Shown here: positions 34,708-48,634 of the stretch, piece after piece | Layout of the letters: each line of letters starts with the position of its first letter | Position numbering within the stretch: the first letter of the stretch is position 1 | DNA from: Aphelenchoides besseyi | Lineage: Eukaryota > Nematoda > Chromadorea > Rhabditida > Aphelenchoididae | Length of the DNA: 64,000 bases | Assembly (NCBI GenBank): GCA_024699855.1 | Contig: JAMPIQ010000002.1 | Span: forward strand, 12,586,001-12,650,000 | Direction: 5' to 3' | The notes under the pieces: generated by a model | Databases searched by the model: none | What the model was told of the DNA's origin: nothing | Seen by the model: only the letters and a program-made list of their open reading frames with translations | Translations under genes and position numbers: made by a program

Positions 34708-37700
34708 TCCACCACTAAAACAACTCTACGCAATCATAGGTCGAGGAAATCACCGATCTAAAAAGGCTACGGTAACTAACACGTGTTCAACGATATCCTC
34801 GATGTCTACGCGCAGTTTGCAGTTCTTTACGTGTGCTCTCGAGTAAGTGAATAGAGCGATTGAAGAGAATTTAAAAAAGAGGTTAATTTACAAGCGTGAT
34901 CTTGGCCAAATGACATGTTCTACTATTCATTCTCCGAAAACATCTTATCAGTTTTCGATTATCGTAAAGAAAAAGCACCCGTTTTCGTCGTTCACTAAAA
35001 TCGTGCACTCGAAAAAGAACGAATGCTTGGAATTCTTGAATAATCAACAGCAACCTATGACCACCAGTGGTGACAATAGAAAGCGAATGATCAATTTAGC
35101 GTTGATCATATGAGACAAATGCACGAGATATGCGTTCAATGGATTGTAAAGAACCAACGATGACGACCAAAATCCGAAGAATTCATTCGTATGACGTCTC
35201 AATAAGTTTATTGACGAAGATCAGTTGACCGTTTACGCTCTGTGTTCTCCAACATCCCACGCATCCCAACCACTGGGCCGTGAATGAGCTGTAAAATTTT
35301 GGGCATTTCCCGGAGGATCCGCCTTATTCTATTTTGCGCTCCGTATTTTTTATTTTCGTGTTTCCGCCGTCATTCTCCAACACATTATTCCTCTGGCGTA
35401 CTTCCGGCCAATCGTTTACAGACGCTATTAAAGATGGGAAGTGGTAAGCGAAACCCGAGAAGAGTTGAATGATTCGAAGTGACAAGTGCTCCGCCTTCTC
35501 GACCATTTTTGATTCGGTGGTTTATTTCAACGGGTATCAGCAAGTGCGCGACAATGTTCAAGAGAAACGACGACCTAGAGAGTCATGGCACGAGGAAGCA
35601 ACACTCTTCGGAAGAAGAAGAAAGAGATCGGAAGGTAGTTCACGTGAAACAATCGTCTTACCCGCCGATTTCCGACTTCCGAACGATCGATTCGAGCGCT
35701 CCTTTTTGCATCAACGAAGAGCTTGTGACAAGCGAGACAAACAGACGGAGCGAAACTTCGGTCCACGCTGATAAATAAATCAAAACAAATATCATCATAT
35801 GAAGACAAATCGAGTGCATTCGACTAATTGAACGGACGTTTTGAAGGTTCTAAGAAACGGTCAATTGAGTGCAAGGAAAACATGTTGAATCGAAACATAC
35901 TCGATAGCCACGAGTTGCTTGTAATCGGTAAGCTTCATGCGAACTGTGATGTTACAAAAAAACAACGACGATCAATACGAGTGTCCTTTAATCTTGTTTT
36001 ACAATGTCGTGATGATCGTAAAATCAAACGAAGTTGTTTCTTTTTCCGTCTATTCAACTGAACGTCAATTAGTCTCGTAATCAATCGACTTAACATCAAA
36101 CGTCAAACCCGCCGTACTTCATAAGCAAATTTCTTCGAGATTCGTTGTATCGATACCACCGTGTTTGAAACAACGAATTTGAAGAATTTCTGTAAATGCA
36201 CTTGAACATCGATCCTGTTTAAGAAGCCTATTTGTTCGCAACCGATGTTCGCAATCGCATACAACGAACATCTTTTTCCAGCAAACAAATTCGAGATTAT
36301 TTTGCTTAACGTACTTTGACTTTCCGGCGACAAGGCGGATTGGCCCATCGGCCAAACGGAAACGAGACAAACAAACCGATCGCAAGGTGCTTATGTAAAC
36401 GTTACCGTTTGATTCTCTATGGAAACGCTAATTCCCGACGCAAATAAAACAATTGAGATGAATTCTTTATTGAAATTGATTCACAAGTCGAAATAACCCA
36501 ATGATGCGCAATTGCGTTGGACCGAGAATGTTCACCTCACAATTTTCTGTTCATTACTTTCAAATCGTCTGCAAAGTTTCGATGCTTCTTACTTCGACAG
36601 TCTTCTCATCGAATGACTCGACAGCTTGTATTCAAAGCTTCTTAACAATCAGCTGCGTTCTGTTTTTGACTACAAATTTGCTTCCAGTCTTCGTATTTCT
36701 GTCTTCTGACCGTAAACAACGGTAATGAGCTTGTTGGTTGAATCCAAAGGTATTTTGGAATGCGAAACTTTTACGAATTCTGTTTGTCTGTTGCTAACTC
36801 ATCATGCAAAAGCCAGCGCACGAAATTGGTGTGGGTGTTGAGGTTGTTTTTTCAGCGGTCCATAGAGAATTTTCGAAATCGGTGCCCGAGCACTCGGTTA
36901 GTCAGATACGCGCACAGCTGCTCCGAACGGACACCTCTGAAGTTTTGAGAAATTTGCGCGCCAAAAGCTCTAATGAATAACCGCCCATTACATGGACAAT
37001 TAAACGGAGACCGTCGCAGATCTGGAAACTTTTTGATCGTTTCCAGAGCTTTCTTGATCATTCAAAACAACAGTTGAGATTCTAATCGTAGCTTTAAAAC
37101 ATTCGGGACATGAACGATTTTCTGACGTTTGCTTTTCGTTTTTTTGCTCCAAAGATTCCGATGATTAAACGTCCATTTCCTAATCATCTGATTAGTTTGC
37201 AACGGAAGATAAGTTGTTACTCATGTTGAAACTCCCAACTTCCGCTGATAACACACTTCTTTGTCAACAGATACCAAGACGGTAGTGTAGGCGGTGAGAA
37301 CGACAATGGAGCTGCGGGTGTCGTTAAAATTTAAATGTTCCCAATGACTTTTATTAACGTTTTTATCGTTTTAATTTTCGGTTCGGAACGCGAAGGTGAA
37401 ATTCGCAGACTTGGAATCCGGCCGTCTGTCGCGATTTGTGTTCATCGAAGGTGTTAAACGGTCGCAGATGTTGTTCGTCTCATTGGACGCTGAGAACGAT
37501 GCGCTTTTTTTTGACAAAAAACGTCGCTTCAAATTTCATAATGGCGCCGCTGCGAAATGAACGTTGTGTTGGCCTTAAAGAACGTCGAAATATTGTGCAC
37601 CGTGTCGATCGTGTAGCTCACGACTTCTAACTACTATTCGTAGCTACTCACAAGATTTCAACACGCTGTTCGCGAATTTTCCCAATTCAGCGCGTTCTGC

Positions 37701-40354
37701 GGCGCAGTGATTCGATTGAACCATCGGGGACGTTGCAGCTCGACGTTTCCAATTCCTAACCGTCGATCCTTTTCGATAGTGAGACGCTTCGTTGTGCTCT
37801 CTTTCGTTTGCACGCAATTCGAGCAAAAATTGTTACAAAACGTTTTGTTTTTGTTGGGTTACCGTATTCTTTTCGAGACTATCCGACACCAACGTTCTTA
37901 ATCGATGAGTTTGGAGATTGTTTCCAAAGATTTTAATTAAGAACAACTACGAAATCGTTCTTTTTTACGCGCTAATTTTGTCCAAAAAGACAGCGACAGA
38001 CATTCTCTTCGCCGTCTGCTCGGCACACAACTACAGACGTTAACGAGACTTTGCGGCAAAATATATGTTACCGCGTCTTCGAATGTCTGGCGCAACTTTT
38101 CTCTTTTCTTTCGCCGGCTCGGCCACTTTTTTGCCTCTTTGGGGCACGAGGGGGCTGGACCGTCATTCTTGTTCGGCACGGTGAATATACGAAGTGCGTG
38201 AGCCGAATAGAGTAAGCCAAAAACAGCCAAAAAAGCATCGGGTCTTCATCGTCTTGGCCGCTGAGTTGAATTTATTGCGCTTAAGAAGTGCCAAAGTTGG
38301 TGTTCTTTCCGCTTTGATAAGCTCGTTTCTCACGCACAAACCTTCAATTTTGATTACTGCATGAGGCAACGAAGACCGATTCTGTTCATTTCTTATTTGC
38401 GTCTCTTCAAACATCAAACCTTGTTCTTTTGCGCATTTTCCTCGACGTCATTTCACTTCCGAGCCGAGAAAAAACGGAACGGCAATTTTAATGATATCCG
38501 GCACTAAAACGCAATCATATTTTTAATTTGAAGCGCGAGTTTTTTGAACGTTGAAAGTTTTTCTTTGTCACGTTTGTCGCTTGCGTGCCACTTATTCACC
38601 GCCGTCTTCGATGATTCAGATGGTCCAAAAGTCGTTTTATATTTTTGGTTACATCGACTATTTAACGAATACATTTAAAATGCTCTAAAGTTTCAAGAGC
38701 TTTCGTTTGTTCAGAAGCAGTTAACGGCCACGTATTCGTGGCACATTCTTCGTCGAGTGCCAAGAAAATGACTTCACGACAATTCACTTTGTGTTCTATT
38801 TACGTGTTCATTTGACGTCATTTTTGTTCAGAAACCAATTTAAAGTTGCCAACTTCTTTTACATGTCATAAACTAATGAAAACAAAGTTTTTGGTCGACC
38901 AATAAGCTTTCGCGTTTAATTACGCTACTGAACGGATTTGCAAAAGTGTTTTTAAGCTTGTGACCAAAAACGGGGCCACCGACATACAATTTCTAATCTT
39001 GGGAGGCCGTGCTTTCATCCAATTTAACATCGACGTAAGAACAACCAAATCTACACGCACCTTTTGGTCTGGAAATGAGCTGAAAACCACGTTCGATGTT
39101 GTGCGCACTGTGAATTTACGTTGTGGCATTTGAACGCGTTCGACGCGCCATCGTTCAAAGATCGTAGTTTTGCGGTCGACTAGTCGCCGTCTTTCCTGTC
39201 CGATTAGCCGACAGAAAACACCTCGACGTTGTGGTTTGTTTTCTGCGTCGAAAACGCAAAACTCGTGGATTTCACTTATTCTTCCTACTCATTTCAATTG
39301 TTTCCGTTTGTTCGAAATCTTTTTGGCTCGCAAATGCATACGTTTTTCGTGTCTTTGTTTGTTTTTTTAAAAATGCCGCAGGGCGTGTCGAGCCGATTAT
39401 TCAAATGTACATGCGTGGTTGTGCGACCTCTGCCTTCGTTGACTCGCGTCTTTGCCGCGTCCTTCCGCTCTTGCTTCATTCTCAACTCCCGAGTTCAGGT
39501 TCTTCCCTTTATTACAAGCCACTGGCGCCCTTTCTAATCACTACCGAATTCTTTGGACAAAAACTTTTTGTCGTCATAACATGCAGAGTTTCTATTTTAA
39601 TTGTGATTTTCCTTTGATGTCGACGTTAAAAGCCTTGACGACCCATTAAAGCAGTTTCTACACGTGTCGACCAGTTGTTCAAACAATTTCGCAATTCCGT
39701 TCGGCCTCGTGATCTACTTCCAAACTGACGGATAGGTCGTTTTTGTATCCCGACTTGTCTTTCTTAATTCAATAGGGTTTATACGTAATGAGTAGTTTGT
39801 GTGATGGGTTTCGAATCGTAAGTTCTTGGGCGGCGATCGAGTGATTCGCCGTTCGTTATATGTCTCAATTAAATGATTTGCCAAAGACATCAATATAAAA
39901 AGGAAGCAAACGGAAGAGAGGGAGGAGTAAATCAGGTGGCGAAAAAAGTTGTGAATAAGAGATGACGGCGCGTCTGTGAGCCGCAGGGCGGAAGAATGCA
40001 AAAGAGAATCGAAGTCGATTTGGCCGTGTCTCGCGTTTGGCCATCGTTCGATAGCAGCCGAGGCCGCCGTTGTCTCAGCGATCTTAACGAGACCTATCGT
40101 CATTCCGGAACACCGTGAGGCCGCTTTGAGTGCGACCGTCGATTTCAAGCGGTGCCCGTTGGCAAACCCGCAATACACGCGATGTGCCACTGGGAACAAG
40201 TTTTGACTTATTTCTAACTGCCCCGTCAACGTATTTCGATTGCCTCGTGAGTGTGCTCAACATGATTTTTGTTACTTCGTTCTTCTTTTTCGTTCTTACA
40301 CATTTCCACGTGCTTTTGTAGACGAGAATTACAAACCATTGAATTGCAGATTTT
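34708..40354. other. Gene-poor region upstream of the SLC6 gene
   Basis: About 5.6 kb with scattered short open frames (for example near 35470-35780 and 39710-40230) that show no paired splice sites or known motifs. An acceptor-like ttgcag at 40349, six bases before the SLC6 start codon, could be a trans-splice or 5' UTR intron acceptor. Confidence 0.35.
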
Positions 40355-43300
40355 ATGACAAATAGAAAAGATCGTCTTCATTTGCCCGGTTCGGGCGGTG
40401 CAGAGCAGAGTTTGGTGAGTGAGGAAAAGGAAACACGACCGAAGTTCGACACGCTAAACACCGATGAAGCAGAACAATGTCTTGGCTCACGAGTCACGTT
40501 CAGCGAAGAGTCGGTGGCAATCGAAACCGAAAGTCGTATGGGACGTGGCAGCTCGCGTGAAATCGCCGAACTTACCGAAGAAACCGTGCAGGAAGATGAT
40601 CGTGAAGGTTGGGACAACAAAATGCAGTTCATGATGGGTGTCATCTCGTATGCTGTCGGTTTGGGTAACGTGTGGCGATTTCCGTATTTGTGTCAAAAAA
40701 ATGGCGGAGGTATATTGCAATCAATGTTCTTCGAGCTATTCATTCGTTTTAGGTGCTTTTCTTATACCTTATATGATCATGATGGTTCTGGAAGGAATGC
40801 CTCTTTTCTTGATCGAGTTGGGTATCGGACAGCGATTACGAACCGGTCCTGTAGGTGTATGGAACGCAATCCATCCCTATCTCGGTGGTGTTGGCGTTTC
40901 CGCCGCGATTGTCTCGTATATGGTCGGCTTGTACTACAACGTTATATTGACGTGGTGTATTTACTACCTGTATAAGTCATTTTCTTTGGAATTACCATGG
41001 ACGGTAAGTAAACAGTTTACAGTTGAAGAATCTTGTTTCTAGAATTGTCCCACGTACGAGAATGGAACAGCGATTAACGAATGTTCACGTTCCACAACAC
41101 CAACTAACTACTTTTGGAATCGAGAAGCCATCAACACTTCCGAGTAAGTTGCACGCTTTTGCGACCACGAAGTTTGATCTTACGGTTGTTTCTTGACTTG
41201 TGATTGTCAAAAACAAAAGAACTGTACACATGCATTTGCGTTATTGTATTATTTATTCTCATAGAATGTCTTCTACTTTTTGTTTAACGCGCAGAATTCC
41301 GGGAACGTGCCAAAATGTGCTCGGGGTTTAGTGGAGCATTTGAGCGGAAATGCGCACTCACGTTAACTTTTCCGACAGCTTCTTGCTTCAGAATATGAAC
41401 CTAAAGAACAAAGCAGCTTTCAAGTATCTAATCAGTTAGCACTTTACTCAAATCTCTGTCTCAACGATCACATTTAGCGTAGTGGCAGATTTGCTCATAC
41501 GTTTACTCTCGAACAACGAGTTGATTTTGTTGTCGAACTAGTTGCCCTCGACTAATTAATTTCAAATCAAAACAAGTCACTAACTCGTGATTCTGAAACA
41601 GACGTTGCATGATCTTTGGCGAGTAATTCGCATGGCCGCCGTTTGATGCGCTCGCATTGAAAAATTGCCTTTTAAAAGATTCGAAAAAATCCCCGACACC
41701 ACTTATCTTTGTCCCGTGGACGAGCTCTCGGCCATCGAAACAGGCGGCAGTAAATGAAAATCTGTTGCACACATTCGAGATTTCAATTTGCTCGTGTTTT
41801 ATGTGCGAACGAGTGGGAAAGCAAGAAATTCGGCAATTTTGACAAATGAGCTTGGGGGTGGACTGTGAACCGGAAGATGAAAACACGAGCCACCGCAGTA
41901 ATTTGCGGACGAAATGGCAATTTGAAGGCAATAATCGTAGGGTGAATGACGTGACTGAAAGTGCTGAGATTGACAAACAACAATACAAGACCTAAATTGA
42001 CAACATATTAACGATTAAAATACCAAACTTTAACGATTGAATTGTTTCAGTTCGATTGGAGAATTTGGTGGTTTCACGACTCATATGACGTTTTGTTTGG
42101 TTTTGGCATGGACGCTGATCTACTTGTGTGTAATGAAAGGCATAAAGAGTAGTGGAAAAGTAAGCCACAATCATTCGGCTAATACACGAGCTCTTTAGGT
42201 GATGTACATTACCGCTACTTTTCCTTACTTGGTCACTACGATTTTCTTGTTCCGTTCGGCAGCATTAGATGGTGCAGTTGACGGTCTGGTTTACATGTTC
42301 ACTCCAGATGTAAGTTGATCGACTCCAACACGGTGGTTTTTGCGCTTAAAAGCTCATTAATTTTGATTGGTTGCTTCAAATGATGTTCTAATCAAACACA
42401 AGAATTCAAAATTTTCAATTAATTCTTGTGCTTCCCGGCCTAATTTTGAATCTAAATGTGGATAGGAACGTGCAAAACAAAACTTTGAAAGCTCCATGGT
42501 TTTAAATTTCGAACGGAAGAAAGCAAATCGTTCTGCGTTCTTGTTATTTTTTGCAACATCGGGATATTGAATGCTTTCGTCAATTAAAGAGCTTGATTGA
42601 CTTGTAACGTCGATGTTAAGAGCATGCTTTCAGCTTACTCGTTTGTACGATCCAGAAGTGTGGTTGGAAGCAGCAACTCAGATCTTCTACAGCATGGGAC
42701 TTGGTTTTGGAGGTAAGAGATTGTTGGAAACAGAATACAAGATGACGTGTTCACTTTGACATGAGTTTTATGAATTCAAGCGCTGCCCTCTGAGTTATTC
42801 AAAAAAACTCTTAGAAAGCGGCTGTTTGACGTCAAAACTTTCGAGACCAGTGAAGTGAACAGTCTTCAAAATCTCGCGATATCAACTTGCAATTTGAGTG
42901 ACTGAAAAAAGCTGCGGTGATTTTGTGGTATTGATTTTGAACCAAATACCACGTGTTCACGTGCTCACAAATGTTCATCAGCAGCTGTCTTATGATCTTT
43001 TACTCTCCAGTTTTTTGCCTATTGAAGACAATTTATGCCAAAACGAGAATTGTAATTTTGAAGAAACAATGACCACGGAGAGTTTTAATAAGGAAACATT
43101 TCTAGGTTTGATTGCATTTGGATCGTACAACAAGATCAAAAACAATTGTAAACGAGATGTGCTTCTTCTCTCCGTCGCCAACCTGCTCACTTCGCTCTAC
43201 ACGGCGCTGGTCATCTTCTGTGTTTTGGGTTACATGGGAAACAAAAACTTCAAGAAATGTATTGAAAAGTAGGTTTTGAACGATGGGCTTAAGCTACAAA

Positions 43301-45035
43301 AAACAATTATTGCAGTGATATGCGAATTTTGATGGATCTGTATCCCGGACACTTTTCATCGTTGGAAGAATTGAAAGCCAATGTGACGTTTAACGAGTAT
43401 CTTTTCTACATGGAACACAACTTCCACATGTCGGCATTTCCAAAAATGGCCGAACACACTCAAAATTGCAATTATCAAACAATCATTGGACAGGTTTGCT
43501 ATCAAAGCTAACAAAAATCTAAGTAAAGTTTAGGCTGCCGAAGGAACTGGTTTGGCATTTGTTGTCTTTACTGAAGCGATCATTCAATTTCCGTTCCCTC
43601 AAATTTGGGCAATCATGTTCTTCCTTATGTTATTGATGCTGGGCTTGGGATCCATGTTTGGTACTTTAGAGGGCGTGATTACATCGTTGAATGATAGTCA
43701 CATGATTCAACTTAAGAAGCCGGTCATGACTGCCATTCTATGCGCTTCAGCTTGTATTATCGGTCTGGTTTTCACGACTCGTGCTGGACAAGTAAGCAAT
43801 CAACAATTCTTACTTGATATTAATTGGTCTTGTTGTTTAGTATTGGGTGTCTATGTTTGATCATTTTGCCGGAAGCTATGCGTTGATGTGCGTTGCATTC
43901 TTCGAGATCTTTGCGGTCATATACGTCTACGGTTTTCGTCGTTTTATTCGTGATCTTGAATTCATGACCGGCGAAACAGTCAGCAACTTCTGGGTCTTCA
44001 CATGGCGCTTCGTTTCTCCAGTCATCATGGTGGTTTTGTTCGTGGCATCAGTTGTCAAATCGTTCACGCACATTCCCGAATATTCGGCTTACGATCACGA
44101 AAAGGTATTTTTGAGGTCTTTGATTCTTATTGTCATTAATTTGTAGTCCCATCAACACAACACTCCTTATCCAACGTGGGCTTTGTTCATTGCTTTCGGA
44201 ATGGTCTGTTTTGCGATGGCACCAGTTCCTGTGGTTTGGTTCGTACGTAAATTCAAGATCATCAAGATGGAAGGCGACATTCCGGCGGTAGGCTTTTGTT
44301 TTCTATTCGTCGAATTTGGTGCTAATGAGCTTGATCGTAGTTTTCTGTTGCCGTTTGTTGTTGTAAATTTCTTTTGTCGATTTCCTTCTTGCAACGTGGA
44401 CTTTTCTTTCAGTTCTTTATTTCTAACAACCAAATTGGATTTCAACGTTTGAGTTATGACGCAAATTATCGTACAGGAATGGATTTCTTTTCTGAACTTG
44501 TTGTACATAAAAATTGTTGTGTTTTGTGATTTCTAATCATCAATTTGACCCTCTTACCAAAGTCTCTGCAGTTACAGGACTCATCTGATAATTTGCGTCA
44601 TCGGGCCTGGTTACATTCCGATCGGGTACGTTTCCATCTCACGCCTTTTTTCTCTTACTCCTCGGCCATGGGTTGTCCACGTTGCACGATTAAACTCGAA
44701 AAAACTTACGGCAACATTAGGCTCAATGACATTTAAATTCTTTAAAAGCTGTTTATTTTACTAATCAACATGTTTAGGCCGCCAAATGTTTGGGAGCTAC
44801 GCCGAGCACAACGTATATGCTGAAAAGCGAGCCATCGTTCAATCGTATGGTGGAATCGACGGCTTCGGAGCTTCAGAACATGGGCACGAAAAACACATCA
44901 GCGAATGGCACCGCTGCTTCGAAACCTCACACGAACGGCAATCGATTGACCGTCTATCCACCGCCCTCTGCTGCCGTTAACGGCACAAAACATCACAAGA
45001 ACAATGGAAATTCGACGAGTAAAAATGGTCGTTAA
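40355..45035 (+). CDS. SLC6 family sodium-coupled transporter, orphan/neutral amino acid branch (SLC6A15/17-like)
   Basis: Thirteen exons (40355-40709, 40753-41003, 41043-41143, 42051-42159, 42199-42309, 42634-42712, 43106-43268, 43316-43493, 43534-43791, 43841-44104, 44147-44287, 44578-44625, 44778-45035) join to 771 aa. The acidic cytoplasmic N-terminus leads into the SLC6 signature in TM1 ([19 protein letters not shown]). TM6-like [17 protein letters not shown] and the TM8 block [13 protein letters not shown] are typical of the B0AT-like branch, as is the long extracellular segment before [14 protein letters not shown]. Twelve membrane helices are expected. It should take up neutral amino acids with sodium at the plasma or synaptic vesicle membrane; the substrate is inferred. 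The cytoplasmic tail is Asn/Thr-rich. Introns 3 (907 bp), 5 (324 bp), 6 (393 bp) and 11 (290 bp) are unusually long for the window. Confidence 0.93.
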
Positions 45036-45798
45036 ACGGGCAAATCTGTAGGCATCCCGACGTTCGTTCAAACCTTTGGTATACTCATCTTTCTAACACG
45101 TAGCATCCGTTTCTTATTCAATTCGGGATTATAATCAGTAATTGTATGGTCGTTTTTTCAATGTTTTTGTTTAAAATCTTCTGATTGGTTGTTTGCATTG
45201 TTCTTCTTTTCAATTTTTTCATTTCTTCGGAATATTTTCTCGTTGTTATTGTAAACACGTAGTTTAAACTCGCTGCACTACGGGTTTGAGTAAAAGCCGA
45301 GCAACGAATGTGCACAACACAACTGTTCTGTCTTTTGGCAACGGTTTTTAAGTTCAAATTCGTGGTTATGTTCTGCATATTCTGTGTTTGGCTATTTTTA
45401 ATACAATCGAATTCCCCAAAACCTTAAGATCTACCGGTCGTTCTTGTTCTTCCCTTACTTCTTTCGGCAGAATCTTTTGTTTGTTTTCAAAAAACCAATT
45501 AGCTGTTTTAACGTGCGAGTTGTTGTGTAACTTTGGTTGTTTATGCAGAATAATAATTGTACGGTTGAATACTCCCCCGTTTATCTACACTCTATTCTTA
45601 TCCCGCCTTTCGTTCCCAGTCACTGTTCATAGTTGTGCAACTAATTATTCCAAGGACTAGTGACCACTCGATTTACTTATTAATGGGCGTTAATGACACG
45701 GTTTATTTTGGAGCTTCTGAGAGTTTTGTCGTTCGATGACTTTAGAGCGTTGAGTTTCAATCAAAACTGAACTTCAACGACAAAGCCCTTAGAATTCA
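45036..45798. other. Intergenic region
   Basis: T-rich 3' flank of the SLC6 gene, followed by the unresolved upstream part of the next gene. I see no exon or motif. Confidence 0.4.
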
Positions 45799-45866
45799 TG
45801 TTCGCACTTTGAGTGCAATTCTTTTCGTCCTTACTGTTTATACTGGTTGTTCTCCAAAGAAGTGCT

Positions 45867-45966
45867 NNNNNNNNNNNNNNNNNNNNNNNNNNNNNNNNNN
45901 NNNNNNNNNNNNNNNNNNNNNNNNNNNNNNNNNNNNNNNNNNNNNNNNNNNNNNNNNNNNNNNNNN
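45867..45966. other. Scaffold gap (100 N)
   Basis: Exactly 100 N, the usual placeholder for a gap of unknown size. It falls inside or just before the first visible exon of the coiled-coil gene, so that gene's start is missing. Confidence 0.99.
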
Positions 45967-46894
45967 GAAGCAAATGCAATTCGCCAAAGATTTCGATCAT
46001 TTCCTGCAGGTTTGTAGCAATCAAACGATCGTGTAAGCCAATGATTTAGGAACTTCGAAAGATTGCTGCAACCGAGCGCCAAGTCCAACAATATGAGCAG
46101 GAGGTTGCAAAACCAGAGGCAAAGGTTAATCGTCTTAAAAAGCAAGTATCTTCGAGTCCGAATTCATTGTTTCGCAAAAAGTCTCGAAGCGAACGGGAAC
46201 AACTACGAATCGAACGCGACACTGTGATTGCAGAACTCGAGATTGCGCGTCATGAACTGCGAAAAGCACGAGCGAACATGGAAGTTGCGAAGATGTTTCA
46301 CTTTCGACGTGGATGGATGGCAAGAAATGAGCACAAACGAAGTGTCACATCAACTGTTACTTTCAGGGCGTTTCCGACATTCATCGAAATTTGTCTGTAA
46401 ATTGTCGTCAAATCTTCGGATGTCAACGTGAAATCACCGAACTTGTGCCGCCGATATCGACTCAAGATCTTTATACGATGCTTTACGAGGACGCACTACG
46501 AAGTCGCGAACGTGTCGAAGAAGTTCGACGTCATTGGGCGACGAAGAATATCAGGTTGTTTACAATCCAACACCTCCACGCCAACGAAGCGAACCACGAC
46601 GTCATTCTGATCATTTGTTCGGAACTCCACCGTCGTCTTATACTGCAACAACTCAAAGCGAAACATTGATCTCCGGTGTACGGCAGGTTTGTGGTCGTGG
46701 TGAACCGAAAAATAAGTTGCAAATTGTTCTAGTGTTTCGGATTCAGCGACTCTCATATTATGGCCAGTCGACGTCAAGCCGACTCGTTCGTCAGCACACC
46801 AACTCGGCGTCCACATCAACGCGTAGCTCCAACGGCACCAGCAGCACTCCAGTTCGTTCAACGACGTTGTATCCCGATCTTACACAACTCATGA
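45967..46894 (+). CDS. Coiled-coil, BAR-like adaptor protein, 5' end lost in the gap
   Basis: Visible exons: 45967-46009, then 46050 to about 46287, then one from about 46375. The last leads to a Pro/Ser/Arg-rich tail ending at a good intron (46688-46731) and a final exon stopping at 46894. The N-terminal part is a long charged coiled coil ([39 protein letters not shown]). It is followed by an amphipathic helix pair ([19 protein letters not shown], then TELVPPI), the arrangement of BAR-type membrane-curving domains. The tail has PTPPRQRS. Two junctions near 46290-46375 and 46515-46550 are ambiguous, so the residue count is not given. BAR is an inference from helix pattern, not a motif match. 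Confidence 0.5.
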
Positions 46895-46911
46895 GTTTCA
46901 CACCGAAATAA

Positions 46912-47898
46912 GTTCCCAATGTTTTACGATCTCACACTACTTGCTAGTCGTCCGAAGGCTTCACTCTTGTTTTTGCCGCCCAAGTTGTGCTTTCACTTTT
47001 TGATCGTATTTCGATGTCGCACATTCAATAAAAACGCAAGTCTCTGTCAGGAAAATGCTATTTGGTTGCAACAGAGCTTCATAAACAATAGAACTGCAAA
47101 CGAAACTTAAAGCAAAAGCATAGTTGGAATATACGTGACACGTCGAACAAACTTTCCAACACACTTTGATTGGCACATTGAACGTTTGGTAATTGCAAAC
47201 TATTCTCAAATGCAATCTCGTGTTCTATCTAATTTAACTGACTTGAATTCTATCGTTCTTTTAATTTCCACATCAATTATCTTCCTTTAATAAAATATGG
47301 ACTGCAATCGTGTTTCACAGTAAATTAGTTGAGTTATAACCTGTGGTGTTTGCTCGTAAGAGATACCACTACTATCTATTGGTATAGATGTGTTGGGTTC
47401 ACTACAATTCACCATTACAAGTGATAGATTAGAAAAAGGCCGAGAATAGGTTTGTTGGTAACTAAGTTCATTTTGCATGTGTTTCTTTGATATTTGGATG
47501 TTGGTTTGAATTGCCAGTTTGTTCCAATTGTCAATAGCCGGCGCGTTCATAACCATCAACCGTAATTTTAATTTCGGGTTAGTTCATAAATGAAGTAATT
47601 GGATTTCACAATGTCAAACAAAACGCATAACAATTACTACAGGTTATCAACAAAATCCGAATAGAACATGCATAATTGAAGAATCGGGATGCAATAAAAC
47701 AAAGGTAATAGAAAATCTCTGATTGGTACTGAAAATCGACGTTGGAAGGAGGTTTGTGGAATGGAATAAGACGATTCATTGCACAAAAACAGCACCTAAC
47801 TCAACAATACTCGTATGAATAACATTAGAAACAAAGTATCAAAATAACAGACCGTTCGCAAAGATCGTAGTGTTTGATAGTTGCACAAAAACGACAGA
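46912..47898. other. Intergenic region between convergent genes
   Basis: Holds the 3' ends of the coiled-coil gene (plus) and the 210-aa gene (minus). It is AT-rich, with no exon that can be supported. Confidence 0.4.
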
Positions 47899-48576
47899 TT
47901 AACTATTCAACAAAGCTTCAACGTTCGATGTAACTTTTCTAACAAACTCTTTCAAATCGGCTGTTTTCTTTTCAAATTCCAAATGATTTCGGCCAAAATC
48001 TGATTCCTCCTTGTCCATTAATTTCAATGCTTCCTCCAATTTGGACACGCGTTGCCATTCTTCAATAGACGTTTTAGCAATATTAAGCCGGTCAGCGGAA
48101 GAGATTTTGTCCACCATGGCATTGCATTCACCGGCCGAAGCGGCAAACGTATTTGCATCATTCAGGAACTTTGGTTTTGGATCTACGTAATCAGACATCA
48201 TAAAGTCCACGATTATCGGGTTGGAGTGGTTGTTCGATCCGAAGTTAAATGCACTCATGTCACCAAGTGAAAGGTATACGGCCAAAAATTGAATTTGGAC
48301 AACACAACGTGAAAGCACACTTGCATCGACTAAAACCATAGAATAGGCACTTAAAAATTATTTCAAAAACTCACTGCGTTGCAAATCAAGACTGTTGAAA
48401 CTGAGGAGCTTTGGCAATAGTTCACTTCCAATATAAATAATCGACTTCGACGGTGACAACGGATCATTCGGATCGATCGGACGCGTTTTTTTGTCAAATA
48501 AACACCAACAAATTATTCGTTTTGATAAACTCAAACCAACGACTTTCATCTGGTCGTCGACCTTCGACACAAACAT
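47899..48576 (-). CDS. Unidentified 210-aa protein with C-terminal coiled coil
   Basis: Two exons (48576-48375 and 48329-47899) with a 45-bp intron join in frame. The N-terminal half is compact and hydrophobic (KVVGLSLSKRIICWCLFD, then SKSIIYIGSELLPKLLSFN). The middle has GDMSAFNFGSN and VDFMMSDYVDPKPKFLND. The last 80 residues form a Lys/Glu-rich helix (SKLEEALKLMDKEE). No family recognised. Its start codon is 58 bp after the stop of the upstream protease on the same strand, so co-transcription is plausible. Confidence 0.65.
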
Positions 48577-48634
48577 TCAATTCGTTCAACAGAAACAGTT
48601 TATTTGATCATTTGACAACTTCTGCGATAAGAGA

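Noticed and set aside
39231..40229. Open frames of 128 and 171 codons upstream of the SLC6 gene
   Set aside because: Phe/Cys/Ser-rich or Arg/Ser-rich sequences without motifs, overlapping in several frames and with no junction partners.
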